In this document: positions 1 to 4,854 of the stretch, piece by piece
Layout: the number at the start of each line of letters is the position of its first letter
Numbering within the stretch: position 1 is the first letter of the stretch
Source of the DNA: an uncultured Clostridia bacterium
GTDB lineage: Bacteria; Bacillota; Clostridia; Oscillospirales; Ruminococcaceae
Length of the DNA stretch: 7,562 bases
Direction: 5' to 3'
Assembly: GCA_947588775.1 (NCBI GenBank)
Contig: CANPZQ010000094.1
Coordinates: 1-7,562, forward strand
Made by a program: the position numbers and the translations under genes
The notes under the pieces: generated by a model
Told to the model about the DNA's origin: nothing
What the model saw: only the letters and a program-made list of their open reading frames with translations
The model's database searches: none

Positions 1-654
1 CGTCAGACGTTCAAGAGAGCTATTCTCCTCCATATCGTAGTGGTTCATCGAAAGCAGCTTCAAAAGCTGCGGACGTTTCTCCAGCGAACGCGCGAGCGCG
101 TCGGCAAGCTCGTCCGCCGTCGCGGAATTTATGTTCACGCTTCGCATCGTTCGCTCCGTTTCCGGCAGGGCGGTTTCGGGAGGTTCGGTCGCCGGCGCGG
201 GCATGGTTTCGGCTGGCTCGGTTTTCGGGGATTCTGTTTTCGGAGGCTCGGTTTTCGGAGATGGCTCTGAGACCGCCTTGGGGGCGGTTTCTTCGGCGGG
301 AGCAGCTTTTTCCGGCGTTGCGGAAAGATAGAAATGCGCGATAATCCGCTCAAAAATCGCGTCGCTGATTCCGTTTACGTCTTTAAGCTGATAAACGCTG
401 CGAAAGCCGCCGACTGCCTCGCGGTAGGCGATTATATCCCCCGCGCGGACCTCGCCGATTCCGTCAACCTCCATAAAATCCTCCGCCGTCGCGGAATTTA
501 TCGCCGAAACGTCGTATTCCTCCTGCGCGCCGCTCCCCTCTTCAATTATCCTCACGCCCTCGTGACGTCGGTCGGAGGAAAGGTAAACGGCCGCCGCCGA
601 AACTGCAATCGCAATTACGCATACGGCGATAAAAAGCTTTTCCGGGGCCTTCAT
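1..654 (-). CDS. ComEA-like membrane-anchored helix-hairpin-helix protein (C-terminus cut by window edge)
   Basis: A 218-codon partial frame runs off the left edge. Residues 7-25 form one hydrophobic N-terminal segment, so the rest is probably extracytoplasmic. Residues 48-110 are a good ComEA-type helix-hairpin-helix module: INSATAEDF, then the hairpin VDGIGEVRAGDIIAYRE, then GGFRSVYQLKDVNGISD. A Pro/Glu/Thr-rich linker (about 113-168) with three five-residue PKTEP/PKTES units follows. A second INSATADEL begins at residue 175 but has no GIG hairpin after it, so it looks like a degenerate second HhH unit. ComEA proteins bind DNA during competence uptake; HhH modules bind DNA non-specifically. 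The start ATG overlaps the metK stop (ATGA), implying translational coupling and shared SAM control; its own Shine-Dalgarno is weak. The fold is clear, but the role in transformation is inference because no other com gene is visible. Confidence 0.8.
   Translation of the reverse strand, partial: MKAPEKLFIAVCVIAIAVSAAAVYLSSDRRHEGVRIIEEGSGAQEEYDVSAINSATAEDFMEVDGIGEVRAGDIIAYREAVGGFRSVYQLKDVNGISDAIFERIIAHFYLSATPEKAAPAEETAPKAVSEPSPKTEPPKTESPKTEPAETMPAPATEPPETALPETERTMRSVNINSATADELADALARSLEKRPQLLKLLSMNHYDMEENSSLERLT
214..258 (-). repeat. Three tandem 15-bp units encoding PKTEP/PKTES in the linker
   Basis: The linker of the HhH protein holds three consecutive five-codon units (residues 133-147: PKTEP, PKTES, PKTEP) with nearly identical DNA. 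This is typical of slippage-prone, low-complexity extracellular linkers and may vary in copy number between strains. Confidence 0.7.
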
Positions 655-1820
655 TTCACTGCTTCAAGCAGCGCGCCGACGCGGTCGGTGCGTTCCCACG
701 AAACGCCCAAATCCTCGCGGCCCATATGGCCGTAGGCGGAAAGCGGGACATAGCTCATGTTCCGAAGCCCGAGCTCGCTTATTATCGCGGCGGGGCGAAG
801 GTCGAATACCTTAAGAACTGCGGCGGCAAGCTTATCGTCGCTGACTTTTCCGGTGCCGAAGGTGTCTACCATCAGCGAAACAGGCTTAGCTACGCCTATC
901 GCGTAGGCGATTTGCAGCTCGCATTTTTCGGCAAGCCCCGCGGCGACGATGTTTTTCGCGGCATAGCGGGCGGCGTAGGCAGCGGAGCGGTCGACCTTGG
1001 TGGGGTCCTTACCGCTGAACGCGCCGCCGCCATGGCGGGAATATCCGCCGTAGGTGTCGACGATAATTTTGCGCCCGGTGAGGCCGCAGTCGCCCTGCGG
1101 GCCGCCGATAACAAACCTGCCGGTCGGATTTATGTAGTAAACCGTGTCGTTGTCCAAAAGCTCAGGGGGGATAACCTCGCGGATAACCCGCTCAATCATG
1201 TCCTCGCGGATTCGGGACTGCGTTACGTCGGGGTCGTGCTGGGTGGAAATCACTACGCTGTCGACTCGCACCGGCTTTCCGCCGTCATATTCGACGGTAA
1301 CCTGACTTTTGCCGTCGGGGCGAAGATAGGCGAGCTCCCCCGTTTTTCTGAGCTCGGCAAGGCGTTTGGCAAGCTTATGAGCATAGGAAATCGGCATCGG
1401 CATAAGCTCAGGGGTTTCGTTGCAGGCAAAGCCGAACATCATCCCCTGGTCGCCGGCGCCGATGTCGAGCTTTCCCGAGCCGCGGCTCTCCAAAGAATCG
1501 TCGACGCCCATCGCGATGTCGGCGGACTGGTGGTTTAAGGTGCTTAGAACCGCGCAGGTTTCGCAGTCGAAGCCGAATTTTGCGCGGTCGTAGCCGACGT
1601 CGCGGACGGCGGCGCGGACGATTTCCGGAATGTCGAGGACGGCCTTAGAGGTTATCTCCCCGCAGACCGTTACCATTCCCGTCGCGGCAAGCGTTTCGCA
1701 GGCTACGCGGGACATTGGGTCCTGCCTCAGACATTCGTCCAGAACCGCGTCGGAAACGCGGTCGCAGAGCTTATCGGGATGACCCTCGGTGACTGATTCT
1801 GATGTAAAAAGACGCTTCAT
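651..1820 (-). CDS. metK: S-adenosylmethionine synthetase
   Basis: MetK converts L-methionine and ATP to S-adenosylmethionine, releasing phosphate and pyrophosphate; it is cytoplasmic and normally tetrameric. The 389-residue product matches the usual length. It opens MKRLFTSESVTEGHPDK, with the ATP/Mg residues H14, D16 and K17. It also has the signature GAGDQGMMFGFACNETPE, the segment FVIGGPQGDCGLTGRKI, and the glycine-rich phosphate-binding stretch GGGAFSGKDPTKVDRSAAY. The start at 1820 is set by GGAGGA six bases upstream and by the family N-terminus; the frame stays open to 1943 only because the riboswitch expression platform happens to lack stops. It is preceded by a SAM-I riboswitch and terminator, so high SAM should shut it off. 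Its TGA overlaps the ATG of the downstream HhH gene. Identification is secure. Confidence 0.98.
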   Translation of the reverse strand: MKRLFTSESVTEGHPDKLCDRVSDAVLDECLRQDPMSRVACETLAATGMVTVCGEITSKAVLDIPEIVRAAVRDVGYDRAKFGFDCETCAVLSTLNHQSADIAMGVDDSLESRGSGKLDIGAGDQGMMFGFACNETPELMPMPISYAHKLAKRLAELRKTGELAYLRPDGKSQVTVEYDGGKPVRVDSVVISTQHDPDVTQSRIREDMIERVIREVIPPELLDNDTVYYINPTGRFVIGGPQGDCGLTGRKIIVDTYGGYSRHGGGAFSGKDPTKVDRSAAYAARYAAKNIVAAGLAEKCELQIAYAIGVAKPVSLMVDTFGTGKVSDDKLAAAVLKVFDLRPAAIISELGLRNMSYVPLSAYGHMGREDLGVSWERTDRVGALLEAVK

Positions 1821-1866
1821 TATACTTCCTCCGTTCGTATTTTTCGCTGTGCGCGGACAATGCGCC

Positions 1867-1895
1867 AAAAAAGCGCGCCCCAAAGAGGAGCACGC
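1867..1895 (-). terminator. Intrinsic terminator of the SAM riboswitch expression platform
   Basis: A nine-pair stem, GCGTGCTCC (1895-1887) with GGGGCGCGC (1881-1873), two pairs being G-U, has a five-base TCTTT loop and is followed by six T (1872-1867). The bases TCCTC at 1889-1885 can instead pair with GAGGA in the 3' strand of the aptamer's P1 (1913-1909). That gives the usual switch: SAM binding holds P1, frees the terminator arm and stops transcription about 50 bases before metK. Confidence 0.9.
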
Positions 1896-1908
1896 GAAAA
1901 GTTCATCG

Positions 1909-2000
1909 TCCTCATCTTTCGGTAAAACCGCAGGATTTAGCACCTTTTAAAGGTTGCCGGGCTTCACGGGGCCTGTTCCCTCCGCCGCTCTTGATAAGGA
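1909..2000 (-). promoter_or_regulatory. SAM-I (S-box) riboswitch aptamer
   Basis: Read on the minus strand, this stretch has the S-box landmarks in order: TCCTTATCAAGAG, GGCGGAGGGA, GGCCCCGTGAAGCCCGGCAACC, AAGGTGCTAAATCCTGC, then GAAAGATGAGGA. P1 closes with eight pairs, TCCTTATC (2000-1993) with GATGAGGA (1916-1909), one of them U-G. The element lies between a consensus promoter and metK, exactly as in characterised Bacillota S-box leaders. It is expected to be an OFF switch: ligand-bound aptamer favours the terminator at 1867-1895. Short frames reading through this region (e.g. to 1947) are translations of the RNA element, not genes. Confidence 0.97.
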
Positions 2001-2016
2001 ATTTTCTGTTTTTATC

Positions 2017-2045
2017 ATTATATAACGCTCAGCGCGAATTGTCAA
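2017..2045 (-). promoter_or_regulatory. Consensus sigma-A promoter of the metK leader
   Basis: TTGACA (2045-2040) and TATAAT (2022-2017) are separated by exactly 17 bases, a full match to the housekeeping promoter consensus. The predicted transcription start near 2010 lies about ten bases before the P1 stem of the SAM riboswitch. The -35 box is embedded in the last sense codons of the upstream PARG-like gene, whose TGA (2031-2029) falls in the spacer. Confidence 0.92.
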
Positions 2046-2835
2046 TAGGCAATTTAAGAACGCGGGAAAAAGCCGCGGCGTTTGCGCCTCCGCCTTTGAT
2101 TGCGAAAACGACGTTTTCAAAGGCTTTTTTGTATCTTTCATTCCCGAAAACGTCCGCGAACGCCGCCGCGACCGTTTCGGGAGGATTCGCGAACGCCCCG
2201 CAGCCGAACGCGCCCAAAACAATGTTTTCGGCCTTATTGTCAATCGCGGATTCGAGGATATTTTTTATCCTTCGGGAAAATATTTCGCGAAGCCCGCTTT
2301 CATCGATTCCGAAAACGCCGTACAAAAACATCGGCGCGGCGCAGGTGATTACGTCGACGGAGAAGTGACGGGAGGTATAATCGCCGTTTTCATCTCTGAA
2401 AAGCGTAATCCCGGGGCTGTAAATAAGCGAATCCGTCGCTAAAAAGCTGCCGCTTGAAAATTCTTTGTCATATTTTTCCCTGTGGAGCCTGTAGTATGGC
2501 GCGGCGTTATCGCTTTTAAGGCAGGGATAGAGGTTCGTCGCCCGGCAGAGGTATTCCTCCTGCGCGTTCGCCCCGCGAAGCACTCCCCCGCCCGGCTCGA
2601 CGGGGTTCGCAAAGTTCAAAACCGCCGTTCTGCCGGATTTATGTATTCTTTTCGCGGATTCGAGCGTTCCGCATGCTTCGAGGAAAAATTTTCCTTCTCT
2701 TTTTTTCGGGGAAAGCCCGCTGACAAAGCATGGAGCGTATAATTTCGTCCTTTTGACGGCGGCGTCGGTTTTAAGCTTTAATACGCCGGATTTGCAGCGG
2801 CGCAGGGTGTCGTTGATGATTTCGACGTTATTCAT
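2029..2835 (-). CDS. TIGR02452/DUF2263 family protein, bacterial-type poly(ADP-ribose) glycohydrolase
   Basis: The 268-residue product belongs to the macrodomain-related TIGR02452 family. Residues 74-94 hold NFANPVEPGGG...QEE, with GGG at 82-84 and QEE at 92-94. This GGG-x7-QEE arrangement is the catalytic signature of bacterial-type PARG, in which the glutamates act on the ribose-ribose bond of poly(ADP-ribose). Other family blocks are DSLIYSPGITLFRDENG (135-151), VDVITCAAPMF (160-170) and GAFGCGAFANPP (208-219). No signal peptide is visible, so it is probably cytoplasmic. The ATG overlaps the ribU stop by eight bases (ATGAATAA) and has AAGGTG eight bases upstream, so it is co-transcribed and probably coupled with ribU under the FMN riboswitch. 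The family assignment is strong; enzymatic activity and substrate are inferred. Confidence 0.88.
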   Translation of the reverse strand: MNNVEIINDTLRRCKSGVLKLKTDAAVKRTKLYAPCFVSGLSPKKREGKFFLEACGTLESAKRIHKSGRTAVLNFANPVEPGGGVLRGANAQEEYLCRATNLYPCLKSDNAAPYYRLHREKYDKEFSSGSFLATDSLIYSPGITLFRDENGDYTSRHFSVDVITCAAPMFLYGVFGIDESGLREIFSRRIKNILESAIDNKAENIVLGAFGCGAFANPPETVAAAFADVFGNERYKKAFENVVFAIKGGGANAAAFSRVLKLPIDNSR

Positions 2836-3511
2836 TTGCGTTCACCTTCGAGATTAAAATAAACATTATCGCGCCGGCGAGTAAAAGCACGCAGATTACG
2901 TTTATAACGATGGGGAGCGTCTTGCCGGCACTTTCGGACTGCTCGCGCTTTGGCAGGAGGCCCGCCTTCCTTAAAACCGTCATAATCGGCTTATAGAGAA
3001 GAAACGTTATAGCGGCGTTTACGGTCGACTTCACGGCGTTAAACGGGAGAAATCCCGGCAAAAGAAGCTCCGTTATCGCCTCGCGGGAAATTCCCATATA
3101 GAGCGGGGAAATAAGATAGTTCCAAAGAAGCATTACGACCGTTTCGGAGATTACCGAGCAAATCAGGCCGATTACCGCGCCGTTTATGCTGCGGCGGTAT
3201 TTGTAAATAATCCCGACCGGGAGCACAAACGCCATCGACGAGAGAAAGTTCATCACCGCGCCGATTATTCCGGTTTCGCTTATTGTCACCATCTCGATAA
3301 CCGAGATTACAAACGAGCTCAACGCCGCGGGCAGCGGTCCGAGAATAAGGGCCTCGAGCGCGAGAACCGCGTCCTTTGCCTCATATTTCAGAAAACCGAC
3401 CGCGGGAACGAAGGGTATTCGCAGAATGAACACCGTGAGATATGCGAGTGCGGAAAAAAGCGCGGCAAGAACGAGCGTTACGGTTGTTTTGCGTGAGTTT
3501 GAAGCATTCAT
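2828..3511 (-). CDS. ribU: ECF transporter S component, probable riboflavin transporter RibU
   Basis: This is the substrate-binding membrane subunit of an energy-coupling-factor importer; the shared EcfA/A'/T module must be encoded elsewhere. The 227-residue protein is very hydrophobic. It starts near the membrane (VTLVLAALFSALAYLTVFIL, 11-30), has FLKYEAKD (40-47) where RibU proteins have a similar post-helix-1 motif, and has PGFLPFNAVKS (152-162) near the last core helix. A linker (KREQSESAGK) then leads to an extra C-terminal segment (about 201-221), giving a probable seventh helix. The FMN riboswitch upstream strongly supports riboflavin or FMN as ligand. I start at 3511 because AAGGAG (3526-3521) lies nine bases upstream; the in-frame ATG at 3520 abuts that Shine-Dalgarno with no spacing. 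The gene ends inside the next gene's start. Confidence 0.9.
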   Translation of the reverse strand: MNASNSRKTTVTLVLAALFSALAYLTVFILRIPFVPAVGFLKYEAKDAVLALEALILGPLPAALSSFVISVIEMVTISETGIIGAVMNFLSSMAFVLPVGIIYKYRRSINGAVIGLICSVISETVVMLLWNYLISPLYMGISREAITELLLPGFLPFNAVKSTVNAAITFLLYKPIMTVLRKAGLLPKREQSESAGKTLPIVINVICVLLLAGAIMFILISKVNANE

Positions 3512-3526
3512 TGAAAACATCTCCTT

Positions 3527-3558
3527 AAAAAATAAACCCGCGGAGAAATATCCGCGGG
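3527..3558 (-). terminator. Intrinsic terminator of the FMN riboswitch
   Basis: CCCGCGGA (3558-3551) pairs perfectly with TCCGCGGG (3544-3537) across a six-base TATTTC loop and is followed by TTTATTTTTT (3536-3527). The ribU Shine-Dalgarno AAGGAG starts at the very next base. FMN-bound aptamer should favour this hairpin and end transcription; it also serves as the 3' end for any transcript coming through efp and the zinc-ribbon gene. Confidence 0.9.
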
Positions 3559-3577
3559 CGTTTTGCTTTTAAGCATA

Positions 3578-3683
3578 ATCTTCTCTCATCCGGACTTTAC
3601 CGTCGGTATCGGAATTTCACCGATTCATGCATCTGCTCGCGGACTGTAACCGCCGGTCGGGAATTTCACCCAACCCCGAAGAT
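3578..3683 (-). promoter_or_regulatory. FMN riboswitch (RFN element)
   Basis: On the minus strand the element reads ATCTTCGGGGTTGGGTGAAA, then TTCCCGACCGGCGGTTACAG, TCCGCGAGC, ATCGGTGAAATTCCGATACCGACGGTAAAGTCCGGATG and GAAGAT. These are the conserved RFN blocks, including the two GGTGAAATTCC copies. P1 is ATCTTC (3683-3678) with GAAGAT (3583-3578). It lies in the leader of a RibU gene and ahead of a terminator, the usual transcription-attenuation layout in Bacillota. Only 28 bases separate it from the upstream stop codon and I see no convincing promoter there. Confidence 0.97.
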
Positions 3684-3711
3684 ATTGGTTATTAAGTTTT
3701 TCGGGCGGGAA

Positions 3712-4143
3712 TTACTCCCCGTCGTCCTCGTCCTCTTCCTCGTCGTCGAAGTCGAATTCGAGGTGCTCGCCGCAGTTCGGGCAGTCAAGCGCGCCGTCCT
3801 CAAGCATGAGGTCGTTGAGCTCAATCGTGTCGCCGCAGGTCGGGCAGGTTACCTCGTATGCGCAGTCGTCATCGTCCTCGTCGTCGCAGTGGCAGCAATG
3901 GCCGTCGCACTCGCATTCCTCGGTTTCGCCGAAAACCTCCTCCTCAACATCGGAAAGGTCCTCGTCGACCGACGAGCAGAAATCGACGATGTCGTCGACG
4001 TCGGCGTCGATGCAGTCTACGGTTTCGCAGATTTCGTTGATTACGTCGCTGAGGGCTAAAAGAACCTTGCCCTCCTTGGTGGAGTCGTCAATCTCAAGGC
4101 CGTCGATAAGGCCCTTAAGGTATGCCGCTTTTTCGGAAAGCAT
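3712..4143 (-). CDS. Small acidic zinc-ribbon protein, 'CD1247 N-terminal domain' type
   Basis: The 143-residue protein resembles the clostridial family annotated as CD1247 N-terminal domain-containing; function is unknown. The N-terminus (MLSEKAAYLKGLIDGLEIDD...TKEGKVLLALSDVI, about 1-35) predicts a helical bundle continuing to residue 70. A Cys/His-rich, acidic stretch (C78, C80, H82, C83, C84, H85, C86, C94) precedes a zinc ribbon with CPTC (100-103) and CPNC (121-124). The C-terminus is an almost uninterrupted Asp/Glu run (130-143). Metal binding and interaction with a basic partner such as nucleic-acid-binding or ribosomal proteins are inferences from composition. The start has AAGGAAG eight bases upstream. 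It follows efp by 39 bp with no terminator between, so the two are probably co-transcribed. Confidence 0.82.
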   Translation of the reverse strand: MLSEKAAYLKGLIDGLEIDDSTKEGKVLLALSDVINEICETVDCIDADVDDIVDFCSSVDEDLSDVEEEVFGETEECECDGHCCHCDDEDDDDCAYEVTCPTCGDTIELNDLMLEDGALDCPNCGEHLEFDFDDEEEDEDDGE

Positions 4144-4182
4144 TATAAAATCTTCCTTTCTTGGTAAATTCCGCAGGGAATA

Positions 4183-4740
4183 TTATGCTCTTTGCATGTA
4201 TTCGCCGGTGCGGGTGTCGATGCGGATAACGTCGCCCTCGTTGATAAAGAGCGGAACTTTGATTTCCGCGCCGGTTTCAAGAGTGGCGGGCTTGGTGGCG
4301 TTGGTGGCGGTGTTTCCCGCAAAGCCGGGGTCGGTCTGGGTAACGGTAAGGTCGACAAAGAACGGAGGCTCAACGCCGAATACCTTGCCCTTGTAGGAGA
4401 GAATCGTGCAAACCATGTTCTCCTTGACGAACTTGAAGTTATCGCCGACGTCCTTGGGGCTGACGGGAACCTGCTCGTAGGTTTCCGAATCCATGAAGTA
4501 GTAAAGCTCGCCGTCGGAGTAGGAATACTCCATATCCTTCCTCTCGATAAAGGCGGTCGGGAACTTTGCGGTGGGGTTGTAGGATTTTTCAACCACCGCT
4601 CCGGTGAGAACGTTCTTGGTCTTTGTTCTTACGAACGCCGCGCCCTTGCCGGGTTTGACGTGCTGGAACTCGATGACCTGCATTACGTTGCCGTCCTCTT
4701 CAAATGTTACGCCGTTTCTGAAATCACCTGCTGTAATCAT
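4183..4740 (-). CDS. efp: Translation elongation factor P
   Basis: EF-P binds between the P and E sites and relieves ribosomes stalled at polyproline. The 185-residue protein has the normal length and three-domain order: KOW-like domain I (about 1-64), then two OB-fold domains (about 65-126 and 128-185). The domain I loop reads KPGKGAAFVR, with the modifiable lysine at position 32, the same number as the 5-aminopentanol-modified lysine of Bacillus subtilis. The C-terminus TRTGEYMQRA is the usual family ending. The ATG has GAGGA about ten bases upstream. It lies downstream of the M24 peptidase, a common Bacillota arrangement, but a 114-bp gap gives it its own probable promoter with an overlapping palindrome. 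Identification is secure; which modification the lysine carries cannot be read here. Confidence 0.98.
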   Translation of the reverse strand: MITAGDFRNGVTFEEDGNVMQVIEFQHVKPGKGAAFVRTKTKNVLTGAVVEKSYNPTAKFPTAFIERKDMEYSYSDGELYYFMDSETYEQVPVSPKDVGDNFKFVKENMVCTILSYKGKVFGVEPPFFVDLTVTQTDPGFAGNTATNATKPATLETGAEIKVPLFINEGDVIRIDTRTGEYMQRA

Positions 4741-4761
4741 AGCTTGGTGTCCTCACTTTCC

Positions 4762-4776
4762 GCGGGGGCTTCCCGC
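4762..4776 (-). other. Small GC hairpin in the efp leader
   Basis: GCGGG (4776-4772) and CCCGC (4766-4762) form a perfect five-pair stem with loop AAGCC, ending about eleven bases before the efp Shine-Dalgarno. There is no T-run after it, so it is not a terminator; it could modulate initiation or mRNA stability. Confidence 0.45.
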
Positions 4777-4807
4777 AATTTCTGTCTTTTTATTTTTCCT
4801 TGCTTTG

Positions 4808-4827
4808 GGTTACAGTATATTGTAACC
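4808..4827. promoter_or_regulatory. Perfect 20-bp palindrome over the efp promoter (possible operator)
   Basis: GGTTACA-N6-TGTAACC is a perfect 7-6-7 inverted repeat in the pepP-efp gap. It covers the predicted -10 box and start site, the classic position for a repressor operator. As RNA it would be only a seven-pair hairpin without a U-tract. I do not recognise the half-site as a named regulator's box. Confidence 0.6.
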
Positions 4828-4847
4828 TATCTTTTGAATAAATGCAA
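4819..4847 (-). promoter_or_regulatory. Probable efp promoter
   Basis: TTGCAT (4847-4842) and TACAAT (4824-4819) are spaced 17 bases apart. The -10 matches the consensus at five of six positions and the -35 keeps the TTG. The predicted start near 4812 would give a leader of roughly 70 bases. The palindrome at 4808-4827 overlaps the -10. Confidence 0.55.
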
Positions 4848-4854
4848 GCGATTT

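Noticed and set aside
40..353. Short plus- and minus-strand frames rich in Gly/Arg/Pro over the left end.
   Set aside because: They are alternative frames of the Pro/Glu-rich linker and HhH coding sequence; repetitive composition opens all frames.
726..1538. A 270-codon plus-strand open frame antisense to metK.
   Set aside because: The metK assignment on the other strand is certain; this frame has no family features and mirrors metK codon structure.
1821..1943. Possible 41-residue N-terminal extension of MetK.
   Set aside because: It translates the riboswitch expression platform and terminator; the true start has a good Shine-Dalgarno and the family N-terminus.
1947..2243. A minus-strand 98-codon open frame upstream of metK.
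   Set aside because: It is out of frame with the PARG gene and then reads into the SAM riboswitch aptamer; no protein features.
3512..3520. Alternative ribU start at 3520.
   Set aside because: That ATG directly abuts AAGGAG, leaving no spacing; the ATG at 3511 has a nine-base spacing.
4808..4827. The palindrome as a pepP terminator.
   Set aside because: No T-run follows on the minus strand (CAAAGCAAGG), and the stem is only seven pairs.
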